NCBI RefSeq assembly: GCF_021391535.1
Contig: NZ_CP090066.1
Span: forward strand, 4,108,501-4,172,500
DNA length: 64,000 nt
Source: Aurantimonas sp. HBX-1
GTDB lineage: Bacteria; Pseudomonadota; Alphaproteobacteria; Rhizobiales; Rhizobiaceae
Direction of reading: 5' to 3'
The notes under the pieces were generated by a model that searched no databases, was not told the origin of the DNA, and was given only the letters and a program-made list of their open reading frames with translations. This document shows positions 21,932-30,953 of this stretch, in pieces (positions within the stretch are counted from its first letter, which is position 1; the number at the start of each line of letters is the position of its first letter). Position numbers and translations under genes: made by a program.

Positions 21932-22801
21932 TTACTGGGCCGGGGCGTTGCTCGCCGGGGCCATGCCGCTGTCGGTGGCCGGCGTGGTCGGGGCGGCGCC
22001 GGTAGCGGCCGCGTCGTCACTGTCCATGTCGTCGGCCTCTTCACCATAGGCCGGCGCGCTCTCGAGCTCTTCACGCGTCACGTTGAGCACGATGCGGTCC
22101 GGGAGGTTGTCCTCGCCGACGACCGGGGTCACCGGCTCCGTGGTGGAGGCGGTCGTCTCCGCACCGCCAGCCGGGGCCGCCGGGTCGGCGGCCATTCCGC
22201 CAGCCGCGGGAGCCGCAGGGGCCGCCGCGTCAGCGGTTGCCTCAACCTCGGCTTCGGTCGGCAGGCCCTCGGTCTTGCCCGGGCCGAACTCGAGCGCGTC
22301 CATCGACACGGCGACGTCCTTCTCGCCGATGCCGAGGAAGCCGCCGACGCCGACCAGCACGGCCAGAACCTCACCCTGCTCGGAGAGCAGGACGTCGCTG
22401 ATCGAGCCGATATTCTCGCCCGTCGTGTCGTAGACTTCCTTGCCTTCCAGATCCGAGGCGCGCCACGAGCCGGTGGGCTCGACGGTCACGAACGGACCTT
22501 CGGCACTGGCCATGTCGGCGCCGGCTTCCGAGTCCGGGGTGGCTGCCATGTCCGAACCGGTATCGGCTTCCGGCATGGCCGCCGTGCCCGAGGTGTCGGC
22601 GGGCGACGTGGTGGTGTCGGTGGCAGTGGAGTCCGGCGTCGCGGCGGCGTCGGGTGCTGCCGGTTCCGTCATCTCGGCCGGCTTGGATTCATCGGTCATC
22701 GACGGGGCGGTGCCGGTGGCGGGCGCCTGGGTGTCCTGGGCAAAAGCGGCGAACGGCATGACGACGCCGGCGAGAAGCATGGGGAGAAGAGTCTTACGCA
22801 T
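21932..22801 (-). CDS. secreted PRC-barrel domain protein
   Basis: A 289-residue exported protein. The N-terminus is a signal peptide (MRKTLLPMLLAGVVMPFAAFAQ). Low-complexity Ala/Pro/Thr/Asp segments flank a single PRC-barrel at about residues 108-170 (SDLEGKEVYDTTGENIGSI, SDVLLSEQGEVLAVLVGVGG, GIGEKDVAVSMDALEF). The C-terminal part carries a short ordered stretch, DRIVLNVTREELESAPAYGE, which is common in rhizobial PRC proteins. It is strongly acidic and probably periplasmic. Its role is not known; relatives often respond to general stress, and a GGAAC-N18-TT element lies at 22835-22859. Shine-Dalgarno TTGGAG precedes ATG 22801. Confidence 0.88.
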   Translation of the reverse strand: MRKTLLPMLLAGVVMPFAAFAQDTQAPATGTAPSMTDESKPAEMTEPAAPDAAATPDSTATDTTTSPADTSGTAAMPEADTGSDMAATPDSEAGADMASAEGPFVTVEPTGSWRASDLEGKEVYDTTGENIGSISDVLLSEQGEVLAVLVGVGGFLGIGEKDVAVSMDALEFGPGKTEGLPTEAEVEATADAAAPAAPAAGGMAADPAAPAGGAETTASTTEPVTPVVGEDNLPDRIVLNVTREELESAPAYGEEADDMDSDDAAATGAAPTTPATDSGMAPASNAPAQ

Positions 22802-22834
22802 CGGTCAGTTCTCCAAAAGTTGATGTGGAGAATG

Positions 22835-22859
22835 AATGTGCTTCGCCGGTACTGGTTCC
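22835..22859 (-). promoter_or_regulatory. candidate EcfG/RpoE2-type promoter of the PRC-barrel gene
   Basis: On the minus strand GGAAC (22859-22855) is followed after 18 bases by TT (22836-22835). Transcription would start near 22828, giving a short leader with the GGAG ribosome site before ATG 22801. Confidence 0.55.
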
Positions 22860-23002
22860 CGCAAAATCAACAAGACTCGCCGAAACGACTTGCCGGTGCC
22901 CGCTTTGCCCGGCGAAGGCCGCGCCGGCGATGACTCGACGGGCAGTCGGCGGCGCTCACGGCCCGTAATAACCGAGGCCGGATTGGTCCGGCTGCCCGGG
23001 TT

Positions 23003-24277
23003 TCAGGCGTAGAGGTCGCGCCGGGTCGGCGGCAGGCCGCTCGGCCCTTTGGAGCGCTTCGAGGCCAGCGTCTGGTAGATCAGCAGGCCGCCCCGCTCGA
23101 ACCCCAGCGAGACGCCGGCCAGATACAGCAGCCAGAGCCGGGCGCGCTCCTCGCCGGCGATGGCGGCGGCTTCCGGCATGCGCGCGGCGAGCCGGTCGTG
23201 CCAGAGGCGGCAGGTGCGGGCGTAATGCTCCCGCCAGTTCTCGACGTCGTGCACCTCGAAGCGGTGCTTCTCGAGCATCCCGGCGGAATGGCCGATATGG
23301 TCGAGCTCGGCGCCGGGGAAGATGTAGCGGATGATCGCCGCATACTCCTTCGTGCCCTTGCGAAATTTCGCATCGGTGGCCTTGGCCGGCCGGGTGATCG
23401 CGTGATGCAGATAGAGGCCGTTTGGCCGCAGCAGGCCCCGCACCGCCTTGAAATAGGCGTCGTGATTGTCCCAGCCGACATGCTCGAACATGCCGATCGA
23501 GGCGATCTTGTCGAACGTGCCGGTGAGCGCCTGGAAGGGCTTCAGTTCCACCGTCACCTTGTCCGCCAGTCCCTTGGCGGCGATGCGCTCGCGGGCGAGG
23601 CGGTATTGCGCCTGGCTGAGCGTCACGCCGTGGCCGGTGACCCCGTGATGCTCGGCGGCGTGGATCAGCAGGGCGCCCCAGCCGCAGCCGATGTCGAGGA
23701 AGCGCTCGCCCTGCCGCAGCCGCAGCTTGCGGCAGATCATCTCCAGCTTGTCGTGCTGGGCCTTGTCGATGTCGTCGTGCCAGCCGTCGAAATAGGCGCA
23801 GGAATAGAGCATCCGGCTGTCGAGGAAGAGCCGGTAGAAGTCGTTCGAGATATCGTAGTGGAACTGGATCGCCGCCATGGAGGAGCCGCTGGCGCCGGCG
23901 CCATCGCCGGATGTCGCCATTGCCTGGCGCTTGCCCTGACGGGAGAGGCGGTAGAGCGCCGGCAGGGCCGCCGCGAGCTTCAGCTTGCCGAGGCGCTTCA
24001 GCGCATCGCGCGTCTTGATGTCGGACCGCGCTTTGGCGACGTCGAAGATCGTCCCGCCCTCGATGTCGATGGCGCGGGACATCCAGAGCTCCACCGCCGT
24101 CGCGATGCGCGGCGAGATCGCCAGGCGTGCCAGGGCGGCGGGGTCGTTGAGCGCCAGGACCGGACCATCGGCAGGGCCGATCCGCTCGCCGGTCCAGAGC
24201 CGCACGGCGATCTTCGGCTGGAAGGCGGCGACGGCGTCGCGCACCAGAGCCTCGAGTTTCGCGTCGCCCGTTGCCAT
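23003..24277 (-). CDS. cfa: cyclopropane-fatty-acyl-phospholipid synthase
   Basis: A 424-residue SAM-dependent enzyme that adds a methylene bridge to unsaturated phospholipid acyl chains, usually in stationary phase or acid stress. The N-terminal domain (about 1-130) is followed by HYDISNDFYRLFLDSRMLYSCAYF, shown here only in part as FYRLFLDSRMLYSCAYF, which is the family signature. SAM motif I is FLDIGCGWGALLIHAA, and IASIGMFEHVGWDNHDAYF holds the conserved bicarbonate-site region. ATG 24277 starts MATGDAKLEALVRDA; a perfect parS palindrome lies 12-25 bases upstream, inside the leader. It is followed by the PRC-barrel gene on the same strand after 200 bp. Confidence 0.93.
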   Translation of the reverse strand: MATGDAKLEALVRDAVAAFQPKIAVRLWTGERIGPADGPVLALNDPAALARLAISPRIATAVELWMSRAIDIEGGTIFDVAKARSDIKTRDALKRLGKLKLAAALPALYRLSRQGKRQAMATSGDGAGASGSSMAAIQFHYDISNDFYRLFLDSRMLYSCAYFDGWHDDIDKAQHDKLEMICRKLRLRQGERFLDIGCGWGALLIHAAEHHGVTGHGVTLSQAQYRLARERIAAKGLADKVTVELKPFQALTGTFDKIASIGMFEHVGWDNHDAYFKAVRGLLRPNGLYLHHAITRPAKATDAKFRKGTKEYAAIIRYIFPGAELDHIGHSAGMLEKHRFEVHDVENWREHYARTCRLWHDRLAARMPEAAAIAGEERARLWLLYLAGVSLGFERGGLLIYQTLASKRSKGPSGLPPTRRDLYA

Positions 24278-24288
24278 CGCCCATTCCC

Positions 24289-24302
24289 GTTTCACGTGAA
24301 AC
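24289..24302 (+). other. perfect parS palindrome in the cfa leader
   Basis: GTTTCACGTGAAAC is identical to the site in rsmG. It ends 12 bases before the cfa start codon and is about 15 kb from parB. Bound ParB here would lie on the cfa promoter or leader. Confidence 0.85.
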
Positions 24303-24399
24303 TGCCCGCAAGCCGCTCTCTGCGCATATCGCGACCGGCGCGGCACCGCAATCGAGGACGACGAGGGAAGGGCGGCGATGAACGGCGCGGCGGCGGCGG

Positions 24400-24915
24400 T
24401 CAGCCCGGGCTGAGACTGCCCGGATCGACCGCGCTCAGGTCCTGGCCGGCGGCGCCGACGCACCAGTCACGGCGCTTGCCGCCGCCATAGGGCGCGACGA
24501 GCCCTTCGCGCAGCAGGATCTTGCCGAGGTCGGGGTAGTCGGCCGTCGACAGGGTGGCCAGCACGCGGCCGAAATACTTGTCGCCGGAAATGTCGGCCAG
24601 CGTCACCGGGCCATCGCCGAGGAGGGCGGCAAGGCGCTCGGTCGCACGAGCCGCTGCGGCCTTTTCGGCATCGCATTTGCCGCGGTGCTCCGGCGCGTCG
24701 ATCCCCTGCAGCCGGACCGCCACCTGCACCGCCTGCATCGGCCAGACGAACGCCTCGACCTCGACCGTATCGCCGTCGCGGACCTTGATCACGCGCGCCT
24801 CGACCGGCCCGGCGATGGACCGCGGGTAGGATTCCTGCGCCCCGGCCGGCGACAGGCCGGAGGCGAGCCCGAAGGCGATGATGCAACCCGAGAGTGTGAG
24901 GCGCGAAAGGAGCAA
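24400..24915 (-). CDS. secreted thermonuclease (SNase-like) family protein
   Basis: A 171-residue staphylococcal-nuclease-fold protein with an N-terminal signal (LTLSGCIIAFGLASGLSPAGAQ). The catalytic residues of the family are all visible: Asp in VRDGDT, Arg and Asp-x-x-Glu in RLQGIDAPEHRG, and Arg in KYFGRVLA. Two cysteines (GKC and DWCVG) may form a disulphide in the periplasm. It probably degrades extracytoplasmic DNA or RNA. The frame opens at TTG 24915 because a stop lies just upstream and no ATG or GTG occurs early; the ribosome site is weak, so the start is the least certain part. It precedes cfa on the same strand. Confidence 0.85.
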   Translation of the reverse strand: MLLSRLTLSGCIIAFGLASGLSPAGAQESYPRSIAGPVEARVIKVRDGDTVEVEAFVWPMQAVQVAVRLQGIDAPEHRGKCDAEKAAAARATERLAALLGDGPVTLADISGDKYFGRVLATLSTADYPDLGKILLREGLVAPYGGGKRRDWCVGAAGQDLSAVDPGSLSPG

Positions 24916-25165
24916 GAGGTTACTGCCATCGAATCAAATGCGATGACGGATAATATTCCTACCTGCCGGACGGCACAAGCCAGGGAGAGACGCGCGATGC
25001 GCTGTGTTGAATCTGACGTGGCGGCATTTTGCGACCCGGACGCGATCGGTTTCATTCACCGCTAGGACGCAAGGCACACAATCACCGGGTGAGGCACGGC
25101 GAAGCCGCGTGCGCGAATTGCGAGGCCGAAGCCGGCGGCGACATCAGATATAACGGGCGGCAACC

Positions 25166-25390
25166 TCAGAAATCGGAGGTGATGCCGTTCTTCTCCCAGT
25201 CGCCGTAGCGCACCGGCTCGGGCCCTTTCGGTCCGTTGACCTCGGGGGGCCGCGCGGTCGCCTCGGCTTCCCCCCGGCGCCGGCGCTCCGCCGCCTCCGC
25301 CAGCGCCCGTTGGGCGGCTTCCGGCAGTTCAGCTTTCGCCGGCGGCTCGGCCGAGCGTGCGGGATCCCCGCCATCGGGCATCTCTGTCAT
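25166..25390 (-). CDS. DUF1674 protein (SDHAF4/SdhF-like assembly factor)
   Basis: A 74-residue protein ending RYGDWEKNGITSDF, the signature of DUF1674. Mitochondrial relatives (SDHAF4) help assemble flavinylated succinate dehydrogenase. The N-terminal half is a charged, Ala/Glu/Arg-rich segment. ATG 25390 follows AAAGGA. No sdh genes are in the window, so the link to complex II rests on family knowledge only; sucCD and sucAB are 25 kb away. It is divergent from htpX across a 291-bp gap. Confidence 0.87.
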   Translation of the reverse strand: MTEMPDGGDPARSAEPPAKAELPEAAQRALAEAAERRRRGEAEATARPPEVNGPKGPEPVRYGDWEKNGITSDF

Positions 25391-25433
25391 CGTCGATCAT
25401 CCTTTCCCGGCCTGTCGGGACGTCCCTGGGCAG

Positions 25434-25458
25434 AAGGCCCGCTGCACCGGCGCGTTCC
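25434..25458 (-). promoter_or_regulatory. weak candidate EcfG-type promoter of the DUF1674 gene
   Basis: Minus-strand GGAAC (25458-25454), 18 bases, then TT (25435-25434) in a CCTT context. Spacing to ATG 25390 is suitable, but the -10 lacks the CGTT form. Confidence 0.35.
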
Positions 25459-25681
25459 GAGTCCGCTCCGCGTCCAGATAAGCATTGTCGGCGGCGGGTG
25501 AAGTCCTTGGAAGGCTCGCGCGGTCGCGACCGGCCGAGAATCCCTCGCGGGTCGCCCGGATCCCCGCAAAACCCCGCACGCGGCCGCCTTCCAGCATTGA
25601 AGAAACCGCCCGCGATCCCCAGATTTGCGGCCGACACGGCGCGATTGGTCGCGCTCTACCGGACGGAGGTCGACCCCCCGC

Positions 25682-26605
25682 ATGAACATGATCAAGACGG
25701 CGATGCTGATCGCCTTCATGACCGCCCTCTTCATGGGCGTGGGCTTCCTGATCGGCGGCCGCGCCGGCATGATGATCGCCTTCGTGGTCGCCGCCGGCAT
25801 GAACCTCTTCTCCTACTGGAACTCCGACAAGATGGTGCTGCGGATGCACCATGCCCGCGAGGTCGACGCCCGCACCGCACCGGAGTTCTACCGCATCGTC
25901 GAGGGGCTTTCGGCCAATGCCGGCCTGCCGATGCCGAAGGTCTACGTCATCCAGAACGCGCAGCCGAACGCCTTCGCCACCGGCCGCAACCCCGAGAATG
26001 CCGCCGTCGCGGCGACGACGGGCCTGCTCGAGCGGCTGAGCCCGGAGGAGGTCGCGGCGGTGATGGCGCACGAGCTGGCGCATGTGCAGAACCGCGACAC
26101 GCTGATCATGACGATCACCGCGACGCTCGCCGGCGCGATCTCGATGCTCGGCAATTTCGCCTTCTTCTTCGGCGGCAACCGCGACAACAACAATCCGCTC
26201 GGCATGATCGGGCTGCTGGTCGGCATGCTTGTCGCGCCGTTCGCGGCGATGCTGGTGCAGATGGCGATCAGCCGGACGCGGGAATATTCCGCCGACCGGC
26301 GCGGCGCCGAGATCTGCGGCAATCCGCTCTGGCTCGCCACGGCGCTCGACAAGATTGCCCGCAGCGCCGGCCGCATCGTCAACCCGGACGCCGAGCGCAA
26401 TCCGGCGAGCGCCCACATGTTCATCATTAATCCGCTGTCCGGCCAGCGCATGGACGGGCTCTTCTCGACCCACCCGAACCCGGCCAACCGCATCGCGGCA
26501 CTTGAGGCGATGGCGGCGGAGATGGGGGTCGGCGGCGCTGCGGACCGGTCGATTGCGCCTCCCGCCGGCCCGTGGGGCGGCCCGCGCCGGGGACCGTGGG
26601 GTTGA
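25682..26605 (+). CDS. htpX: membrane zinc metalloprotease HtpX
   Basis: A 307-residue inner-membrane M48 protease involved in quality control of membrane proteins. Two N-terminal membrane helices (AMLIAFMTALFMGVGFLIGG and AGMMIAFVVAAGMNLFSYW) precede the catalytic domain, with the zinc motif HELAH at about residue 130 and the third ligand in REYSADRRGAE. Two more helices lie between them. The tail is Gly/Pro-rich (GPWGGPRRGPWG). ATG 25682 follows GGAGG. The stop overlaps the possible start region of rsmB, so the two genes appear coupled. Confidence 0.96.
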   Translation: MNMIKTAMLIAFMTALFMGVGFLIGGRAGMMIAFVVAAGMNLFSYWNSDKMVLRMHHAREVDARTAPEFYRIVEGLSANAGLPMPKVYVIQNAQPNAFATGRNPENAAVAATTGLLERLSPEEVAAVMAHELAHVQNRDTLIMTITATLAGAISMLGNFAFFFGGNRDNNNPLGMIGLLVGMLVAPFAAMLVQMAISRTREYSADRRGAEICGNPLWLATALDKIARSAGRIVNPDAERNPASAHMFIINPLSGQRMDGLFSTHPNPANRIAALEAMAAEMGVGGAADRSIAPPAGPWGGPRRGPWG

Positions 26606-28089
26606 GCGCCGGGACGGACGGCAGGAAACCCCGCCGCGGCGGCAATTTCGACGCATCCCGCTCGGCGCCGCGCAAGCGCCCGCTGCCGGGCAAGGCATCG
26701 CAGGATCGCGGCGGCAATCACGCCCGCATTCCCGCCGGCGCCGACGGCTTCGTGCCGGACGGCTATTCGGCCGGCGACCGGCCGGGCCTCGGCGCCCGGC
26801 TGGTCGCGGCCAAGCTCCTGTCGGCGATCGTCGACGCGAAAACCTCGGCCGACGGCCTGCTCGACCCCACCGGTGGACATCCCGGCCTGCGCGCCCTGGA
26901 GCCGCGCGACCAGGGCCTGGTCAAGGCGATCATCCTGACGGCGCTGCGCTTTCGCGGCACCATCGACCGCGCCCTCGACGCCTGTCTCGACCGGCCGCTG
27001 CCGCCCAACGCGGCGTCGCTGAAGCACATACTGCATGTCGGCGCGGCGCAGATCCTCTACCTCAACGTCCCGGATTCGGCGGCGGTGGACCTTGCGGTCG
27101 CGGCCGCCAACATCGATTCCCGCAGTCAGCGCTTTGCCGGCATGATCAACGCCGTGCTGCGGCGCCTGTCGCGGGAGAAGGAGGCGCTGAGCGGTATCGG
27201 CCAGCCGTCCGACAATGTGCCGGAATGGCTGATGCGCCGGCTGGTAGCCACGTACGGGCCGGAGCGCGCGCAGGCGATCGCGCTGGCGCACATGACGCCG
27301 GCGCCGCTCGACCTGACGGTCAAGGCGGGTGCGGCCGGCTGGGCCGAACGCCTCGGCGGCACCCAACTCGGGCGCTCGACCGTGCGCCTCGGTGAATTCG
27401 ATGGCGCCGTCACCGGGCTTGCGGGCTTCGCGGAAGGCGACTGGTGGGTGCAGGACGCGGCGGCCGCGTTGCCGGCGCAGCTGTTCGGCGACCTGACCGG
27501 GCGGCGCGTCGCCGATCTCTGCGCCGCGCCGGGCGGCAAGACCGCCCAGCTGATCCTCGCCGGCGGCAAGGTCACCGCCTTCGACATCAACGCCAACCGG
27601 ATGAAGCGGCTGAAGGCCAATCTCGAGCGACTGTCGCTGGAGGCCGAGACCATCGTCGGCGACGTCGCCGCGCATGAGCCGGAAGCGCCGTTCGACGCCA
27701 TCCTGCTGGATGCGCCGTGCTCGTCGACCGGCACGATCCGCCGCCACCCCGACGTCGCCTACACCAAGGACCTGGCCGAGATCGAGAAGCTCGCCGGCGT
27801 TCAGGCGCGCCTTCTTTCGGTCGCCGCCGACATGCTCGCAGTAGGCGGGCGGCTCGTCTTCTCCAACTGCTCGCTCGACCGGCTGGAGGGCGAGGATCTG
27901 GTCGAGACGTTCCTCTCGGCGCGGCCGGATTTCGTCCGCGAACCGGTGCAGCCGGAGGAACTGCCGGGCTTCGCCTTCGCCGTGACGGCGGCCGGCGACC
28001 TGCGCACGACGCCCGAGATGATGGGCGGCGGCGAGGGGCCCGGCGGCGGCCTCGACGGGTTCTACGCCGCGCGGTTGCGCCGCATCTGA
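26596..28089 (+). CDS. rsmB: 16S rRNA m5C methyltransferase RsmB
   Basis: A protein of about 497 residues that methylates C967 of 16S rRNA. An N-terminal NusB-like domain (LVAAKLLSAIVDAKTSADGLL, LVKAIILTALRFRGTIDRAL) precedes the catalytic domain with SAM motif CAAPGGKTAQLILAGG. The two family cysteines are in DAPCSSTG and SNCSLDRLEGED. A basic low-complexity N-terminal leader of about 50 residues (RKPRRGG, SAPRKRP) makes the exact start uncertain: GTG 26596 with GGGGA before it was chosen; GTG 26572 and TTG 26602 are possible. It overlaps or abuts the end of htpX. Confidence 0.93.
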   Translation: MGLSAGTDGRKPRRGGNFDASRSAPRKRPLPGKASQDRGGNHARIPAGADGFVPDGYSAGDRPGLGARLVAAKLLSAIVDAKTSADGLLDPTGGHPGLRALEPRDQGLVKAIILTALRFRGTIDRALDACLDRPLPPNAASLKHILHVGAAQILYLNVPDSAAVDLAVAAANIDSRSQRFAGMINAVLRRLSREKEALSGIGQPSDNVPEWLMRRLVATYGPERAQAIALAHMTPAPLDLTVKAGAAGWAERLGGTQLGRSTVRLGEFDGAVTGLAGFAEGDWWVQDAAAALPAQLFGDLTGRRVADLCAAPGGKTAQLILAGGKVTAFDINANRMKRLKANLERLSLEAETIVGDVAAHEPEAPFDAILLDAPCSSTGTIRRHPDVAYTKDLAEIEKLAGVQARLLSVAADMLAVGGRLVFSNCSLDRLEGEDLVETFLSARPDFVREPVQPEELPGFAFAVTAAGDLRTTPEMMGGGEGPGGGLDGFYAARLRRI

Positions 28090-28255
28090 GGCGGATGCCG
28101 GAAGACTCGCCAGCGGCTTAGCAAAACCTTTACCATATCGGCAGAAACTTGGCGCCAGAGAGCCGGCGTCCCGGCTTCATCGCCGCAAGGCGAGGACCCG
28201 GCGACGCTCATTTTGGGCGACGGGACCGGACATCGTCCGGAGCTGGGAAGAGGAC

Positions 28256-29941
28256 GTGTCGACGAGCCTCGTGGATAGACCGCTGCTGGCGGTCCTGACG
28301 CTGCGGGAAGCGTGGCGGCGGGCTCGACGGCGGCTGCGCACCGGGCCCATCCATCGCTGGCGCTTCGCCGGCGGCGTTCCCGACCGGCTGCTGGTGGTGC
28401 CGCCGAACCTGCGGCATGGCGATCCGGCCGTTGCCGAGGCGATCTATGCCGGGCGGTTCCATTTCGCCGGCCAGCTGCTGGAGCCAGGGCGCTCGTCGAT
28501 CTTCGAGCTGGCGCTGCCGAGCCCCGCCTATGCGGCCGAGCTCAACGGTTTCGACTGGCTGCGCCATCACGCCGAGTCCGGCGACGCGCTGGCGGTGGCC
28601 AATGCCCGCGCGCTTGTCGACGACTGGATCCGCTTCAAGGGCCGCACCATCGCCGGCCCCGCCTTCGAGCCGGCGGTGACGGCGCGGCGGGTCATCGCCT
28701 GGATGACCCATGCCGACCTGCTGCTGACCGATGCCGAGATCGGCTTCTATCGCCGCTTCATGAAGAGCCTGGCGGGCCAGGCCCGCTATCTGCGCTCGAT
28801 CGCCCAGGAGGCGCCGGACGGCGCCCCGCGGCTGACGGTGCGGATCGCGCTGGCCTTCGCGGCGCTCTGCCTGCCGACGCCGAATGCCCGGATCCGGATC
28901 GCCGCGCTGCATCTCGCCGACGAGCTCGAGCGGCAGATATTCCCCGATGGCGGGCACGTGTCGCGCGACCCGGGCGCCGTGGCCCGCATCCTCGCCGACA
29001 TGATCCCGCTGCGCCAGACCTTCGTCGGGCAGGGCCAGCCGGTGCCGAAGGGCATCTACACGGCCATCGACCGGATGCTGCCGGCGCTGCGCTTCTTCCG
29101 CCATTCGGACGGATCGCTGGCGCTGTTCAACGGCGCCGGCGCCGGCGACGTCCACCTTCTCTCCGTGCTGCTGCGCTTCGACGAGACGCTGGGCGAGCCG
29201 ATGTTCCATGCGCGGCAGTCCGGTTATCACCGGCTCGCCGCAGACCAGACCGTGGTGATCGCCGACACCGGCTGCCCGCCGCAGCCGGCCTTTTCCGGCG
29301 GCGCCCATGCCGGCACGCTGTCCTTCGAGCTGTCGAGCGAGGCGAGCCGCATCGTCGTCAATTGCGGCCGGCCGGTCGGCGAGGACGGCGACTGGCGCCG
29401 GCTGTCGCGGTCGACCGCTGCGCATTCGACGGTGACCATCGCCGACCAGTCCTCCTCGCGCTTTGCCCGCTCCGAGAGCCTCGACCGGTTCCTCGGCACG
29501 CCCCTGGTGCCGGGGCCGACCCATGTCGACTGCGCCGAGACCGGCGACAGCGGCCTCGGCTTCGAGGCGACGCATGACGGCTACGACCGCGGCTTCGGCC
29601 TTCTGCACAGCCGCCGCATCGAGGTGTCCCGCGACGGCCGTTCGGTCGAGGGCGCCGACCGTTTCCTGCGCGGCGGCGGCCACCGCCCGCAGCTGATCGC
29701 TCGCGACGCGACGGCCCGCTTCCATCTGCATCCGTCGGTGGTGGTGGAAAGCGCCGGAAGCGCGATCCGGCTCAGCGTCCGCGACCAGACCTGGCTGTTC
29801 CGCTGCGATTCCCATTGCGAGATCGAGGATTCGATCTTCTTCGCCGACGCCGCGGGGGCGCGGCGCACCCTGCAGATCGTGGTGCCGTTCGACGCGCTGT
29901 CGCCGGAAGGCATCAGCTGGCGCTTCGACCGCGAGCGCTAG
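28256..29941 (+). CDS. heparinase II/III family protein
   Basis: A 561-residue protein. The N-terminal helical (alpha/alpha toroid) part includes HRWRFAGGVPDRLLVVPPNL, NGFDWLRHHAESGDALAVAN and FPDGGHVSRDPGAVARILADM, the last a conserved alphaproteobacterial signature. The C-terminal beta-sandwich heparinase II/III domain contains HAGTLSFELSS, VVNCGRP, TAAHSTVTIAD and RRIEVSRDG. There is no signal peptide, so it is probably cytoplasmic, unlike classical heparin lyases; the natural substrate is unknown. GTG 28256 follows AAGAGG. It stands after rsmB and before a LysR-regulated group. Confidence 0.85.
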   Translation: MSTSLVDRPLLAVLTLREAWRRARRRLRTGPIHRWRFAGGVPDRLLVVPPNLRHGDPAVAEAIYAGRFHFAGQLLEPGRSSIFELALPSPAYAAELNGFDWLRHHAESGDALAVANARALVDDWIRFKGRTIAGPAFEPAVTARRVIAWMTHADLLLTDAEIGFYRRFMKSLAGQARYLRSIAQEAPDGAPRLTVRIALAFAALCLPTPNARIRIAALHLADELERQIFPDGGHVSRDPGAVARILADMIPLRQTFVGQGQPVPKGIYTAIDRMLPALRFFRHSDGSLALFNGAGAGDVHLLSVLLRFDETLGEPMFHARQSGYHRLAADQTVVIADTGCPPQPAFSGGAHAGTLSFELSSEASRIVVNCGRPVGEDGDWRRLSRSTAAHSTVTIADQSSSRFARSESLDRFLGTPLVPGPTHVDCAETGDSGLGFEATHDGYDRGFGLLHSRRIEVSRDGRSVEGADRFLRGGGHRPQLIARDATARFHLHPSVVVESAGSAIRLSVRDQTWLFRCDSHCEIEDSIFFADAAGARRTLQIVVPFDALSPEGISWRFDRER

Positions 29942-29956
29942 CCGCGAGCCTCCCCG

Positions 29957-30847
29957 TCAGCGCCGCTGCTGGACGTGATCGATCAGCGCGCGCAGCTTCG
30001 GCGCGACGTTCCGCCGGCTCGGATAATAGAGATAGAAGCCGGCAAAGTACGGGCAGAATTCCTCCAGCACCGGCACCAGTTCGCCGCGCTCGATCAGGGG
30101 ACGGAAGCTCGCCTCCATGCCGAAGGTGATCCCCGAGCCGGCGACGGCGAGCCTGATCATCAGCGCCATATCGTTGGTGGTGATCCGCGGGGCGACCTCG
30201 ACGCGGAATTCCTTGCCGGCTTCGGCGAACTCCCACCGGTAGGGCGCCGATTTCGGCGCGGGCCGCCAGCCGATGCAGGCATGCGTGGCAAGTTCCGACG
30301 GATGCGACGGTACGCCGAAGCGGGCGCGATAGGACGGCGCGCAGACCGCCAGCTGCCGCTCGTCACCGGCCACCGGCACGGCGATCATGTCCTGCTCGAT
30401 CACCTCGCCGAGACGCACGCCCGCATCGAAGCCCTCGGCGACGATGTCGAACTCCTCGTCGGTCACGGTGATGTCGAGCGCCACCTCGGGATGGGCCTCG
30501 GCAAACGCGGCGAGGTACGGCCCTGAAAGAAAATGCTCGGCGATCGACGAGACGGCGAGGCGCAACCGCCCGCGCGGGCGCCCGGGCAGGAGCGTCGCCT
30601 CGTCCAGCGCCGCGCGGATGTCCCCGACCGCTGGGGCGATCTCCGCGTGGAGCTGCTCGCCGGCTTCCGTCAGGCTGACGCTGCGCGTGGTACGCCGCAC
30701 CAGCGCGACGCCGAGACTTTCCTCCATGCGCCGGATCGTCTGGCTGACGGCGGAGCGGGTGACGCCCAGCCGGTCGGCGGCGGCGCGGAAGTTCCGCTCC
30801 TCCGCGACGATGGCGAACACCGCGATGGCATTGAGATCCAGCTGCAT
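29957..30847 (-). CDS. LysR family transcriptional regulator
   Basis: A 296-residue regulator with an N-terminal winged helix-turn-helix (LDLNAIAVFAIVAEERNFRA, ADRLGVTRSAVSQTIRRME) and a C-terminal periplasmic-binding-like effector domain (RLRLAVSSIAEHFLSGPYL, VRLGEVIEQDMIAVPV). It is divergent from an SDR gene across 106 bp, the usual arrangement for a LysR protein that controls its neighbour. The inducer is unknown. Residues 90-290 are typical of the CrgA/DsdC-like branch often next to oxidoreductase genes. Confidence 0.93.
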   Translation of the reverse strand: MQLDLNAIAVFAIVAEERNFRAAADRLGVTRSAVSQTIRRMEESLGVALVRRTTRSVSLTEAGEQLHAEIAPAVGDIRAALDEATLLPGRPRGRLRLAVSSIAEHFLSGPYLAAFAEAHPEVALDITVTDEEFDIVAEGFDAGVRLGEVIEQDMIAVPVAGDERQLAVCAPSYRARFGVPSHPSELATHACIGWRPAPKSAPYRWEFAEAGKEFRVEVAPRITTNDMALMIRLAVAGSGITFGMEASFRPLIERGELVPVLEEFCPYFAGFYLYYPSRRNVAPKLRALIDHVQQRR

Positions 30848-30877
30848 TGGTTAGTAGGGCTTTCCAGTGTGGTGAGT

Positions 30878-30898
30878 TGTCGTCCGGTTATCGCGACA
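30878..30898. promoter_or_regulatory. candidate LysR operator (TGTCG-N11-CGACA)
   Basis: An interrupted dyad in the 106-bp gap between the divergent LysR and SDR genes. The 5-bp arms are perfect; the T-N11-A core expected for LysR sites can be placed within it. Confidence 0.35.
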
Positions 30899-30953
30899 GT
30901 GCCACGTGCCTATCCTTCTGGCCATCGAAGAACGTCATGAAAGGATCATCCCG

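Noticed and set aside
24943..25065. A 40-codon frame upstream of the nuclease gene (starts MTDNIPTCRTAQ).
   Set aside because: No ribosome site at proper distance, no promoter or terminator and no recognisable feature; left out for lack of support.
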